From NCBI RefSeq assembly GCF_002872335.1, contig NZ_NJAG01000042.1, forward strand, positions 55,282 through 119,281: a stretch of DNA of 64,000 bases, given 5' to 3'. The position numbers and the translations under genes were made by a program. Under the pieces are notes generated by a model that had not been told where the DNA came from, did no database searches, and saw only the letters and a program-made list of their open reading frames with translations. This document shows positions 27,261 through 36,934 of this stretch, piece after piece. This stretch comes from Siphonobacter sp. BAB-5405 (lineage in GTDB: Bacteria; Bacteroidota; Bacteroidia; Cytophagales; Spirosomataceae). Position 1 is the first letter of the stretch, and every line of letters starts with the position of its first letter.

Positions 27261-28781
27261 ATGAAAAAAATGTATCTGATGGTACTGGCTCTTGGTGGAG
27301 CCAGCTGCATCGGCCCGACTGCTCATGCCCAGCTTTCCCTGACGGGACAGCTTCGCACCCGAACCGAACTTCGGGATGGGTACGGCAATCTGGCCCCCCG
27401 AGGGAGTCAAGCGGCCGTTTTCACCTCCCAGCGTACCCGATTGAGTTTTGGCTATCAGGCCAGCCGTCTTCGCATGAATGTAACGCTTCAGGACGTACGC
27501 GTCTGGGGCCAGGATGCTTCCAGTATTTCCGTAGCGGATGGCAATCGCCTGTCCGTACACGAAGCCTGGGGCGAAATTCAGCTCATCAACCGGGCGGATA
27601 CGACGCTTAAATTCCGTCCCATCGACGAATTGTCGCTGAAAGTCGGACGGCAGGAGCTGGTGTACGACGATGTGCGGTTACTGGGTAATCTGGACTGGCT
27701 ACAGCAGGGCCGTCGCTTCGATGCCGTCTTACTCAAATTCCGGCACCAGGGCTGGAAACTGGATCTGGGCGGCGGTTTCAATCAAAATTCCGATGCCTTT
27801 GGCCTGACGGGTACCAGCTATACTCCCGGCAATGTACCTACGACGGCTTTGTCCACGAAAAATACGTTACTGCCCCTGCCTTCGGGTTTTATTCCAACCA
27901 GTGGCAAAAACGGGTCTCCAATCCTAACCAATGCAGTCAGTACGAACGGTCAGACGCAGCAGTTCAAAGCTTTTCAGATGGCCTATCTGCAACGCAGTAT
28001 CCGGCAACAGACGTTTTCTGCCTTGTTCTTCAAAGATGACTTTTCCAAATACCGTATAGACAGTATCGGTAGCGAATCAAGTGGCTACGTCTACGGACGA
28101 AAATACGACGTACCGGGCGTGCATTCCCGCTTGACCTACGGAGCCATGTTACTCGGAAAACTGAGTAAACGCGTGAATTATCAGGCTTTCGGTTACCTGC
28201 AAAGCGGTCGTGACCGGGATGGCTTACGCATCCGGCAGGCGTATCACTACGGTGGTAATGCGTTTGTGCAGCAGGGCCATTTTAGTTTTGGACTCGGTTA
28301 TGAAGTGCTTTCGGGTAATAAGTCTGGTCTGACGACCGGGGAGACTTCCCGCTTTGATCCCCTGTACGGCACGCCGCATCGGCATTGGGGCTACATGGAC
28401 TACTTCTACGTAGGCACGGGCTCACCGAGTGGGGGCTTACAGGACAGCTTTTTCAAGAGCAAATACGCTCACAAACGCCTGACCGCTAGCTTCGACGTAC
28501 ATTATTTTGCTCTGGCCTCGCCCGTACTCAACCGAAGTATAGACGGTACGCTTCCTTCTAGTATTCAGGGCAGCCTGGGCTGGGAATACGATTTCGTAGC
28601 CACGTATCTGCTCAACTCCTTCACTTCACTTGAACTGGGTTACAGCTTCATGCAGGGCAACAATCGCCTGGAATACGTCAAACAAAATACGGTCAATCAG
28701 AAAGACAAACAGGGTCAGTGGGCGTATCTGATGCTCAACATCCGTCCGGACTTTTTAGCTAAAAATCAATCTTCCCGATGA
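27261..28781 (+). CDS. Outer-membrane porin of the alginate-export family
   Basis: The 506-residue product has a signal peptide (MKKMYLMVLALGGASCIGPTAHA) and then a beta-barrel of the Alginate_exp type, with alternating aromatic strands such as LSFGYQASRLRMNVTLQDVRVW. The ATG at 27261 is chosen for the signal peptide. Despite the family name, versions in nitrate loci of Bacteroidota probably let nitrate or nitrite cross the outer membrane; that is inferred from position. It overlaps the transporter gene by 4 bp (ATGA). Confidence 0.85.
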   Translation: MKKMYLMVLALGGASCIGPTAHAQLSLTGQLRTRTELRDGYGNLAPRGSQAAVFTSQRTRLSFGYQASRLRMNVTLQDVRVWGQDASSISVADGNRLSVHEAWGEIQLINRADTTLKFRPIDELSLKVGRQELVYDDVRLLGNLDWLQQGRRFDAVLLKFRHQGWKLDLGGGFNQNSDAFGLTGTSYTPGNVPTTALSTKNTLLPLPSGFIPTSGKNGSPILTNAVSTNGQTQQFKAFQMAYLQRSIRQQTFSALFFKDDFSKYRIDSIGSESSGYVYGRKYDVPGVHSRLTYGAMLLGKLSKRVNYQAFGYLQSGRDRDGLRIRQAYHYGGNAFVQQGHFSFGLGYEVLSGNKSGLTTGETSRFDPLYGTPHRHWGYMDYFYVGTGSPSGGLQDSFFKSKYAHKRLTASFDVHYFALASPVLNRSIDGTLPSSIQGSLGWEYDFVATYLLNSFTSLELGYSFMQGNNRLEYVKQNTVNQKDKQGQWAYLMLNIRPDFLAKNQSSR

Positions 28782-30080
28782 AATCTACCCAGCAACCACT
28801 CAACACCCTGCCACTGTTCAGTTTCCGTGGCATCCAGATGCGTACCTTTCATTTAACCTGGCTGACCTTCTTTGTCTGCTTCTTCGGCTGGTTCGGACTG
28901 GCTCCGCTCATGCCCGCCATACGGGCTGATCTGGGACTGACGAAGGCCCAGGTGGGGAACACCATCATTGCGGCCGTTTCAGCCACGATTTTCGCCCGTT
29001 TGATCATTGGCAAACTGTGTGACACCTGGGGACCCAGAAAAACCTATACGGCTTTGCTGGTGATCGGTTCGCTGCCCGTTATGCTCGTTGGACTGGCCCA
29101 CGATTACCTTACGTTTCTGCTGTTTCGTCTGGCAATTGGCGTGATTGGAGCTTCGTTTGTCATTACGCAGTTTCATACGTCCATGATGTTTGCCCAAAAA
29201 ATCAAAGGTACGGCTAATGCCGTGGCCGGTGGCTGGGGCAATCTGGGGGGCGGCGTGACGCAACTCGCCATGCCTTTGATCATGACGCTGATTATGGGGC
29301 TGGGTTTTGTCAAATCCGACGCCTGGCGACTCGCCATGATTGTACCGGGTTTGCTGATGCTGGTGATGGCTTTTCTGTACTATCGTTACACCACGGATAC
29401 GCCAGCGGGCAATTTTGAAGACCTGCAACGGCAGAATGCCGGTACGGCGGCGGGTAGTTTCCGCGAGGCCTGTACGGACATTCGCGTGTGGGCGTTGGCT
29501 CTGGCGTATGCCTGCTGTTTCGGTATGGAAATTACGTTTGACGGCGTAGCGGCTCTGTACTTTTTCGATCAGTTCAGTCTGGGCGAAACGGAGGCGGGTT
29601 TCTGGGCCATGTTATTCGGATTCATGAATCTCTTTGCCCGGGCGATGGGCGGCGTAGTAGCCGACCGCGTGGGTCAACGGTATGGGATGCGGGGGAAAGG
29701 CATTCTGCTGGCCGTATTGCTCCTGCTGGAAGGACTAGGCATTCTGCTTTTCGCTCAATCGGGTAACCTGACGATGGCGATTGTTTCCATGCTCACCTTC
29801 GCTTTGTTCCTGAAAATGGCCAATGGCAGCACCTATGCTCTGGTACCTTTCATCAATCCCAAAGCCCTGGGCGTTATTTCCGGTGTAGTTGGAGCAGGTG
29901 GTAACCTGGGTGGTATGCTGATGGGCTTTTTGTTCAAATCGCAGAGCATCAGTTACGGACAGGCCTTTTTTTTACATTGGAGCGGCCGTAGTAATCATCG
30001 GTGGATTGCTGTTCCTGATCAATTTTGGCAAAAGTCGGGTAGCCGAGCCAGCGGAAGCGGTGACGTTGCAAACGGTTTAG
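28778..30080 (+). pseudogene. narK: NarK-type nitrate/nitrite transporter, 3' end frameshifted in a T8 run
   Basis: This MFS transporter of the nitrate/nitrite porter group has about 12 membrane helices, with the family signatures FFGWFGLAPLMPAIRADLGL near residue 35, GGWGNLGGGVTQLAMPL near residue 150 and GVVGAGGNLGGMLMGFLF near residue 370. At the T8 run 29966-29973 the frame shifts and would read 30 unrelated codons beyond the proper end, to 30172. Removing one T restores FFYIGAAVVIIGGLLFLINFGKS up to a stop at 30080, giving 433 residues. The shift affects only the last helix, so a consensus error is likely. Confidence 0.87.
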
Positions 30081-30430
30081 TTTCGGTGAATTCGGAGCAT
30101 ATATACCGGGTTCCGTCTTCCTTGCTTACGGGCGGGAGAAGTTTTCATCTTCTGACGGTAGTTGTTTGTTGATCGTTGTTGGCTATTACCGATTTGATAT
30201 AATCGAACCTCTTTATGGACGACATAAAACCCATCCCCGTCCTATCGCGATAAGTCGCCTACTTCATCCGCAATGCGGTGGCCTAGAGTAGGATGAAGTG
30301 AGCGGCGTTCGCGATAGGACTAATGACCAGCCGTCTTTATAAGACGAAACCCAGTATATATGCCCCTAGCTCACGCCATCTGCACCAAATCAACAGCACT
30401 CCATTAATAAAAAGCAAAAAAGCCCCCCTT
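30081..30430. other. 350-bp spacer before the nitrate reductase gene
   Basis: No gene is supported here once the transporter reading frame is corrected. The spacer contains the large inverted repeat at 30239-30320 and should hold any separate promoter or leader control for the nitrate reductase gene. Confidence 0.6.
30239..30320. repeat. 82-bp interrupted inverted repeat upstream of nitrate reductase
   Basis: The ends GTCCTATCGCGA (30239-30250) and TCGCGATAGGAC (30309-30320) pair perfectly, as do ACTTCATCC (30261-30269) and GGATGAAGT (30291-30299). The pairs nest into one long stem with an internal loop and a 21-nt apical loop. It could be a leader hairpin or a small mobile palindromic element. 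Confidence 0.8.
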
Positions 30431-33400
30431 ATGGAAAACACCCATCAAACGACTTGTTGCTACTGCGGCGTGGGTTGCGGTATTGTGGTGAAAACCGAAG
30501 CTTCGGGACAGCTTTCCGTACAGGGCGATCCGCAACACCCTTCCAACCGGGGTTTGCTTTGTTCGAAGGGCATGAACCTGCACTATACGGTGATGGATCA
30601 GTCCGACCGCTTGCTCTACCCACAGATGCGATACGGACGTTCGGCTCCCCTCGAACGCGTCAGCTGGGATGCGGCTCTGGAGCGTACCGCGGCGGTTTTT
30701 AAAACGTTCATTCAGAAATACGGTCCTGATTCCGTGGCGTTTTACGTGTCGGGTCAGTGTCTAACGGAGGAGTATTACCTCGTCAATAAGTTAATCAAAG
30801 GCTTTATTGGTTCGAATAACATCGATACCAACTCGCGGTTGTGCATGAGTTCGGCCGTCGTGGGGTATAAACTTTCGCTGGGCGAAGATTCCGTACCCGT
30901 TTGCTACGATGATATCGAAGAAGCCGATGTGTTCTACGTGCAGGGAGCCAATCCGGCCTGGTGTCATCCCATTCTATGGCGTCGGATTGAAGCTCACAAA
31001 GCCGCGAATCCGCAGGTAAAAATCATTTGCGTCGACCCACGAATCACGGATACCGCCCGTTCCGCTGACCTGCATCTGCCTTTGCGACCGGGTACGGACA
31101 TTGTGCTGAACCACGCCATTGGCCGTTTATTGATTGAACAGGAGAAAATCGATACCAATTTCATTCTGGATCATACTGATGGGTTTGAAGCCTATCGGGA
31201 AAGCGTTTTTCAACGCAGTATCGCCGAAGCCGCTGAGCTGTGTGGCGTAACGGAAGCCGCCATTCGTCAGGCGGCGGAATGGATTGGTTCTTCCAAAGGC
31301 TTCCTGTCTTTGTGGACGATGGGGCTGAATCAGTCGGTCGTGGGGGTTAATAAAAACCTCTCGCTTATTAATCTCCACCTCATTACGGGTCGGATCGGCA
31401 AACCCGGCAATGGACCGTTTTCACTCACGGGTCAGCCCAATGCCATGGGCGGTCGGGAAGTGGGTGGACTGGCCAATGCCCTACCCGCTCACCGGGAAGT
31501 AACCAATGCCCACCATCGGCAGGAAGTAGAAGAATTTTGGCAGTCGCCCGTGAAAATTGCCGATAAACCCGGCCTGACGGCGACTGAATTAATGGAAGCA
31601 CTGGCGGATGATCGGCTGAAAGCCATCTGGATTATCAATACCAATCCGATGGTGAGCATGCCGGATCTGAACGCCGCTGAAAAAGCCCTGACTAACGCCC
31701 GTTTTGTGGTGGTACAGGACATTTCCAGCCGGGCCGACACGCTGGCGTTTGCCGATGTGGTATTACCCGCCGCGGGCTGGCTGGAAAAGGAAGGCACGAT
31801 GACCAACGCCGAACGCCGCATTACCTACCTGCCCCAGATTCGGACCGCTCCCGGTGAAGCCCTTCCCGATGTGGAGATCATCTGGCGATTTGCCCGTAAA
31901 ATGGGCTTTGAACGGGCGTTCCACTACGAAAAAGCCGAGGAAGTTTATCGCGAATACACCCAGCTTACCGCCGGTACTAACGTCGATGTAACGGGCGTAA
32001 CGTATGACTTACTCCGTCAAAAACGCAGTATTCAATGGCCCTACCCGGCAAATGCTGACGATTCAACCCAGCGATTATTTACAAATCATCGTTTCTATAC
32101 GTCCAACCAACGAGCTCAGATTCAGGCCGTACCGGACGGCAATGCTTCTGAACCCACGGATGAAGAATTTCCGTTGGTACTCACGACGGGGCGAATCCGT
32201 GATCAGTGGCATACCATGACCAAAACGGGTCGGGTGGCGAAGCTCAACCAGCACCTCCCCCAGCCTTTTCTGCAAATGCATCCCGCCGATGCGGAAGCCC
32301 GGCAGGTACGTGACGGCCAACTGGTTGAAATCCGGGGCCGTCGGGGCACAGTACGCGTCAAGGTTCAGCTCACCACGGATGTACGTCACGGCCTTTGTTT
32401 TCTGCCCATGCACTGGGGGAAAATCGGCACTGGATCGCTGGGACGGGCTAACAACCTGACCAGTACCCTGATTGACCCCAAATCGAAGGAGCCTGATTTC
32501 AAATTTTCAGCGGTACAGGTACAGGCATACGTGAAACCGCAGGAAAAGATTCTTATTGTAGGAGCGGGATCGGCGGCCCTTGGGTTTATTCAGTCGTACC
32601 GGGCATTGAATCAAAGTGATGAAATTGAGGTCTTTTCGCAGGAAAAATATCCGTTTTACAACCGGGTACTCCTCCCCGACTACATCAGTGGCGAACAATC
32701 CTGGTCGCAACTGGTCAAGTTGTCGCCCGATCAGTTTGCGGAAAACCGCATCCGGGTGCATACCGAAACCAGCATCGTTCACATTGACCGGGTGCATAAA
32801 GTCGTGACTGACAGTACCGGAGCTGAACATACGTACGACAAGCTGATTCTGGCCACGGGCAGCCGGGCTTTTATGCCCAAAGGTGTACCGCCGCTGTCTG
32901 GCATTTTCAATATGCGTTCCCGCGTGGATGCGGATACGCTACGCCCCTACCTGCGTACACCCAATGCCCGAATCGTAGTAGTCGGCGGTGGTTTGCTGGG
33001 GCTGGAACTGGCGGCTTCACTGCGGCACCTGGGCTTGTTGGTCACCGTCATTCAACGTTCCGGACGATTCATGGAACGACAACTAGATGCCCGGGCCAGC
33101 GAAATGCTCTATCAGGACCTGCGGGACCGGGGTATTGACATTTATTTCAACGAAGAAATTCAAACGTTTCACGGGACCGCTTCCGTAGAAGGCATCCGGC
33201 TCAAATCGGGTCGAATGATTGATTGTCAGGCCGTTATTTTAGCCATTGGTACTACTCCTAACCTGGAATTAGCCAGGGCGTGTGGGCTGGAATGCGGTCG
33301 CGGCGTAGTCGTGAATGACTACCTGCAAACCTCCGATCCGGACATTTTTGCCGCCGGAGAAATTGCCCAGTGGCGGGACCAGATCTGGGGTATCACACTA

Positions 33401-33922
33401 GCCGCCGAACAACAGGCCGAAGCCGCAGCCCGCTTTCTGAGCGGTGATGGTACCCAGCCGTATCGCGGCAGTGTTTCGATGAACATTTTGAAAATGGAAG
33501 GTTTGCACCTCTGTAGTATCGGACTGGCTGAAGCTCCGGATGCTTCCTACGAAGAAATTGTCTTTCTGGATGCGGCCAAACGCTATTACAAAAAATGCAT
33601 CGTACATCAGGACAAGCTGGTCGGGGCCATTCTGGTGGGTGATAAAAATGAATTTCAGGAGTTTCGGGACCTGATCGCTCAGGGTACGGAGCTTTCCGAA
33701 AAACGACTTCAGCTGTTACGCAGCAGTCAAAAAGCCGATCCGCTGGAGGGCAAGCTGGTATGTTCCTGTAACAGTGTCGGACAAGGCAATCTCGAACGGG
33801 CCATTCAGGCGGGTTGTACTGATTTTCAGCAATTGTGTCAGAAAACCGGGGCTGGTACGGGTTGCGGCTCCTGCCGTCCCGAAGTACGTAGTATTCTCCA
33901 ATCGTTTTTAGTAAGCGTGTAA
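30431..33922 (+). CDS. nasA: Assimilatory nitrate reductase fused to an FAD/NAD(P)H reductase and BFD domain
   Basis: The 1163-residue protein reduces nitrate to nitrite in the cytoplasm. Residues 1-60 bind a [4Fe-4S] cluster (Cys9, Cys12, Cys16, Cys44). The molybdopterin domains run to about 690, with GQPNAMGGREVGG and the C-terminal dinucleotide-binding segment. From about 700 a NirB/NasC-like FAD and NAD(P) oxidoreductase follows (ILIVGAGSAALG, VVVGGGLLGLELAASL). Residues about 1105-1155 are a BFD [2Fe-2S] domain (CSCN and GCGSC). In Klebsiella the catalytic and reductase parts are separate NasA and NasC; here they are one chain. The ATG at 30431 is chosen because it opens directly before the cluster motif. 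Confidence 0.93.
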   Translation: MENTHQTTCCYCGVGCGIVVKTEASGQLSVQGDPQHPSNRGLLCSKGMNLHYTVMDQSDRLLYPQMRYGRSAPLERVSWDAALERTAAVFKTFIQKYGPDSVAFYVSGQCLTEEYYLVNKLIKGFIGSNNIDTNSRLCMSSAVVGYKLSLGEDSVPVCYDDIEEADVFYVQGANPAWCHPILWRRIEAHKAANPQVKIICVDPRITDTARSADLHLPLRPGTDIVLNHAIGRLLIEQEKIDTNFILDHTDGFEAYRESVFQRSIAEAAELCGVTEAAIRQAAEWIGSSKGFLSLWTMGLNQSVVGVNKNLSLINLHLITGRIGKPGNGPFSLTGQPNAMGGREVGGLANALPAHREVTNAHHRQEVEEFWQSPVKIADKPGLTATELMEALADDRLKAIWIINTNPMVSMPDLNAAEKALTNARFVVVQDISSRADTLAFADVVLPAAGWLEKEGTMTNAERRITYLPQIRTAPGEALPDVEIIWRFARKMGFERAFHYEKAEEVYREYTQLTAGTNVDVTGVTYDLLRQKRSIQWPYPANADDSTQRLFTNHRFYTSNQRAQIQAVPDGNASEPTDEEFPLVLTTGRIRDQWHTMTKTGRVAKLNQHLPQPFLQMHPADAEARQVRDGQLVEIRGRRGTVRVKVQLTTDVRHGLCFLPMHWGKIGTGSLGRANNLTSTLIDPKSKEPDFKFSAVQVQAYVKPQEKILIVGAGSAALGFIQSYRALNQSDEIEVFSQEKYPFYNRVLLPDYISGEQSWSQLVKLSPDQFAENRIRVHTETSIVHIDRVHKVVTDSTGAEHTYDKLILATGSRAFMPKGVPPLSGIFNMRSRVDADTLRPYLRTPNARIVVVGGGLLGLELAASLRHLGLLVTVIQRSGRFMERQLDARASEMLYQDLRDRGIDIYFNEEIQTFHGTASVEGIRLKSGRMIDCQAVILAIGTTPNLELARACGLECGRGVVVNDYLQTSDPDIFAAGEIAQWRDQIWGITLAAEQQAEAAARFLSGDGTQPYRGSVSMNILKMEGLHLCSIGLAEAPDASYEEIVFLDAAKRYYKKCIVHQDKLVGAILVGDKNEFQEFRDLIAQGTELSEKRLQLLRSSQKADPLEGKLVCSCNSVGQGNLERAIQAGCTDFQQLCQKTGAGTGCGSCRPEVRSILQSFLVSV

Positions 33923-33926
33923 AGCC

Positions 33927-35363
33927 ATGCGGGATTATTATACTCTGAAAATCAACGCTCCGGGCGGTATTCTTTCCCCCGGAACATTCCGACACGTACT
34001 GGCACTGGCCCAGGAAGCGGGGGTTCGAGACGTACGTTTTGGTAGCCGTCAGCAGGTCTTGATGACGGTTCACTACGAACAGTTACCGGCTCTGGAAAAA
34101 TCGCTGAAAACGACTCCCATTACGTACGAAATTACCACGGATCAGCAGCCGAATATCATTAGTTCGTACTGCGGCGAAGACGTATTCCGGAGCGGCGACT
34201 GGCTGCGGGAAAGTGAGTACCATACCATTCTGGATCAGTTGACGTTTCAGCCTCGACTTAAAATTAACCTTTCCGATGCGGGACAGAGCTTTACGCCTTT
34301 TTTTACGGGTCACCTCAACTTCATTGCTTCGCCCGAACCCCATTTCTGGTACGTCTACCTACGCAAGCCGAAAACCAATGCGATTTTCCGCTGGCCTGAA
34401 TTACTTTATACGAACGAAATTGGCCGTTTCGCCCAGCAAATGGAAGAACGGCTGACGGCCGACGCAGATGTTTCGTTTCTGTACGAAAGGATGGACACTT
34501 CGTTCATCACGCGTCCGGCTACGCAGGAAGTGGAACTACCCGAATTTTCACTCCCCTATTACGAAGGTTTCAACCGGTACGGCTCGCGTAGCTGGCTGGG
34601 ACTGTATAGCCGGGAAGACTGGTTTTCCGTCGCTTTTTTACGGGAAGTTTGTGAGTTATGCCTGCGAACCCGCATTGGCGAGATTTGCACCACTCCCTGG
34701 AAATCACTGATTATCAAAGGCATTGAAGAAAAAGACCGTTCGAACTGGTCCTACTTACTGGGGAAGTATGCCATTAATGTACGCCACGCTGCCCACGAAC
34801 TGGCCTGGCAAACGGAGGATCATACGACGGAAGGAACGACGCTGAAAAACTACATCCGTCGCCATTTTGAGAAACTGGATATCCGCACCTTCGGACTCTG
34901 CTTCGGCATTCAGACCCGTCCCAAGTCCGAGGTATTTGGTTCGGTACTCATTCGGAAACGTCCCTGGTTGCAGTGGGGGCTGTTCTCACTGGGAACGGTC
35001 TATGATATCTACGTGACGGAGCAGTATAATCCCAACAGCCGACAATTAACTCGGGTTGAAAAAGGGCTTTTTAAAATGCACGTCCCCCATCAGGTAGAAC
35101 GCATTTGCCGCCAGTATACGAGCAAACGACACCAGCCCAGCCCAATTGCCCTGACATTGGCCGAAGACCGTCCTGCCATGCCTGATCCTACAGTATATGA
35201 ATGTCCGCACTGCCTGACGCACTACGATGAGCGGTACGGCGACGCCCGACAGAACATTGCGGCAGGCACTTTGTTTCAGGCTCTTCCCGCCCACTACGTA
35301 TGTCCAACCTGTGAAGCTCCCAAAACCGAATTACAAGCGATTACTAAAATGGCTTCCGCGTAA
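33927..35363 (+). CDS. Rubredoxin-domain protein with a nitrite/sulfite-reductase-like body
   Basis: The 478-residue protein starts 4 bp after the nitrate reductase stop. Its N-terminal 100 residues (MRDYYTLKINAPGGILSPGTF ... RFGSRQQVLMT) resemble the ferredoxin-like half-domain of nitrite/sulfite reductases. The sirohaem/[4Fe-4S] pattern C-x5-C with C-x3-C is not seen. The C-terminal 50 residues are a rubredoxin (YECPHCLTHYDERYGD ... HYVCPTCEAPK) with four iron-binding cysteines. It probably carries electrons for nitrate or nitrite reduction rather than reducing nitrite itself. It ends 13 bp from the convergent rep gene. Confidence 0.8.
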   Translation: MRDYYTLKINAPGGILSPGTFRHVLALAQEAGVRDVRFGSRQQVLMTVHYEQLPALEKSLKTTPITYEITTDQQPNIISSYCGEDVFRSGDWLRESEYHTILDQLTFQPRLKINLSDAGQSFTPFFTGHLNFIASPEPHFWYVYLRKPKTNAIFRWPELLYTNEIGRFAQQMEERLTADADVSFLYERMDTSFITRPATQEVELPEFSLPYYEGFNRYGSRSWLGLYSREDWFSVAFLREVCELCLRTRIGEICTTPWKSLIIKGIEEKDRSNWSYLLGKYAINVRHAAHELAWQTEDHTTEGTTLKNYIRRHFEKLDIRTFGLCFGIQTRPKSEVFGSVLIRKRPWLQWGLFSLGTVYDIYVTEQYNPNSRQLTRVEKGLFKMHVPHQVERICRQYTSKRHQPSPIALTLAEDRPAMPDPTVYECPHCLTHYDERYGDARQNIAAGTLFQALPAHYVCPTCEAPKTELQAITKMASA

Positions 35364-35376
35364 AATCGCTTCTCAA

Positions 35377-36285
35377 CTAGTTAACACCGAACGTTTTAGC
35401 CGTGTAGCTACCAATATTTTTGATTTCGTTGTTAGCCGCCCGTACCTCGATGTCGTACAGGGTTTTGTTGATGCGTTCGATGGTAAACGATTCCAGAATC
35501 TCTTCTGCCTGATCCTGCCGTAGTTTGAAACGATTGATGAGGCGGTCCATAATTGGCGTTACGTCAATCGCACTCGATTTGCTGGCGTAGGCTACTTCAA
35601 ACACAACCCGCTCCACGGGTTTACGCCCCCGACCGGCTTTTTCGCCGTATACAGGCGTGTAGGTGAACGTTAAATCCGTATTGCCATTAATTTCCCGCAT
35701 GGCGATTTCCAGCACTTCCCGGTTGAAATGTGTCCATTTGGGGTATTTATCTTTTCCCGTTTTTGCATCGATAATGGCCAGCATGGACTTTAGTTCCACC
35801 ACACTGCGACTGAAGGTTTTATTCTTCATGTTTTTGTACATACACAGCAATTCGTAAATGCGTTTGGCGTGTATGGACTGCAGCATCATCGCTGCCTGTA
35901 ACTGAATTTTGGTAAACTTCTCCTTAAGTTCGACGTAAAAGGGGCGGATTTTTCGGGAAAGTTCGATTTCAATGATTCCCGTTCCTTTTTTGTACGTTGC
36001 TGAAGCAGCGAAGGTGGTCTGGAGAAAGTCTCCGTTGGGCAAGTACCCCTCCACCAGACGCGTCACAATCTTAGCCGTGGCTTTTTTGTAAGCGTCGTAA
36101 TAGATTTCTTCACTTCCCATCACGGAAGCAATCTCTTTAATCGATACCTGATAGATTTTATTGAGGGGATCGTCCGGACGTACCTGCGAAATCACCATGT
36201 ACATGATATTCCGCTCCGTTTCCGTCATTTCATAGCGAGCTTCCGTAATAAAGTTATCCTGATACAGTTCAATCTGTTTTTTCAT
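35377..36285 (-). CDS. Replication initiation protein, Rep_3 (RepB) superfamily
   Basis: The 302-residue protein has the paired winged-helix layout of iteron-binding plasmid initiators. The signatures are ARYEMTETERNIMYMVISQV at the N-terminus and LQSIHAKRIYELLCMYKN near residue 145. It should bind the iterons upstream and open the origin for helicase loading. The ATG at 36285 is chosen because it begins the conserved MKKQIELYQDNFITEARY segment. An iteron half-site lies 69 bp before its start, so it likely represses its own transcription. It is convergent with the nitrate unit. Confidence 0.93.
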   Translation of the reverse strand: MKKQIELYQDNFITEARYEMTETERNIMYMVISQVRPDDPLNKIYQVSIKEIASVMGSEEIYYDAYKKATAKIVTRLVEGYLPNGDFLQTTFAASATYKKGTGIIEIELSRKIRPFYVELKEKFTKIQLQAAMMLQSIHAKRIYELLCMYKNMKNKTFSRSVVELKSMLAIIDAKTGKDKYPKWTHFNREVLEIAMREINGNTDLTFTYTPVYGEKAGRGRKPVERVVFEVAYASKSSAIDVTPIMDRLINRFKLRQDQAEEILESFTIERINKTLYDIEVRAANNEIKNIGSYTAKTFGVN

Positions 36286-36353
36286 AAAGCCATAGGTTGC
36301 TGACAGTGAGACAAATATAGGAGTCTGATTTAATTTGTTGTACAATATTTTAC

Positions 36354-36478
36354 AAAACACAACTTTTTACCGATTAAAACACAACTTTTTACCCCCATTC
36401 TACCGATCAAAACACAACTTTTTACCCCTCTTTCACCGATGAAAGCTCAACTTTTTACCGATCAAAACACAACTTTTA
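36354..36478 (+). repeat. Iteron cluster next to rep (four full copies and one half)
   Basis: The consensus is ACCGATCAAAACACAACTT followed by T/A-rich bases. Full copies start at 36369, 36402, 36435 (three core mismatches) and 36457, with a half-site at 36354-36368. Start-to-start spacing is 33, 33 and 22 bp, so the copies fall on one DNA face. All have the same orientation. They lie between the rep start and a DnaA box, as in iteron-controlled plasmid origins. Confidence 0.93.
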
Positions 36479-36482
36479 TAAG

Positions 36483-36491
36483 TTATCCACA
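36483..36491 (+). promoter_or_regulatory. DnaA box
   Basis: TTATCCACA matches the consensus DnaA box exactly. It begins 5 bp after the last iteron of the rep-proximal cluster and is followed by an AT-rich stretch (about 36500-36560), which is the expected place for strand opening. Confidence 0.85.
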
Positions 36492-36934
36492 GGATAATTT
36501 ACTGGTTATCAATTGTTTATTTTTTAAAAATTTCCTTTCAAGAGAATAACAAGAGTAATTGAAAAACCCAATTACTTGATTATAGCGTTTATAGGGCTGT
36601 TGTAACGTCCTCCCTCCCCCGCTTCTTTCTTCTTTTAAAGCGAGTGAAAAACAATAAAAATCAAAAAGCAAAGCGGGCAGGAAAAGAAAAAAGAAGTCCG
36701 GCGTGAACTAAATATTTAGTTTTAAAATACTAGCGACTTTTGAATTTCAGAATATAGACAAATGTATGCCGTCCTATAACCTCCTCTGTAGCTTAAGCTG
36801 ATACCGGACGTCATTAGTAGGTACGATCGCCTCTCTACGCAGGTTTTGAAAGGCTTCTGGGCTATTTTCGGTTGCCGTTGACATTACTGCTTTTACTCAA
36901 TCATCTTTCTTTGGGAGTCCGTTTACGAATACAC

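Noticed and set aside
33393..34073. 226-codon minus-strand frame spanning nasA and the rubredoxin gene
   Set aside because: It overlaps two well-supported genes and has an unnatural composition.
33927..35363. Functional sirohaem nitrite or sulfite reductase
   Set aside because: The paired cysteine motif for sirohaem and [4Fe-4S] is not found, and NirB already supplies this activity.
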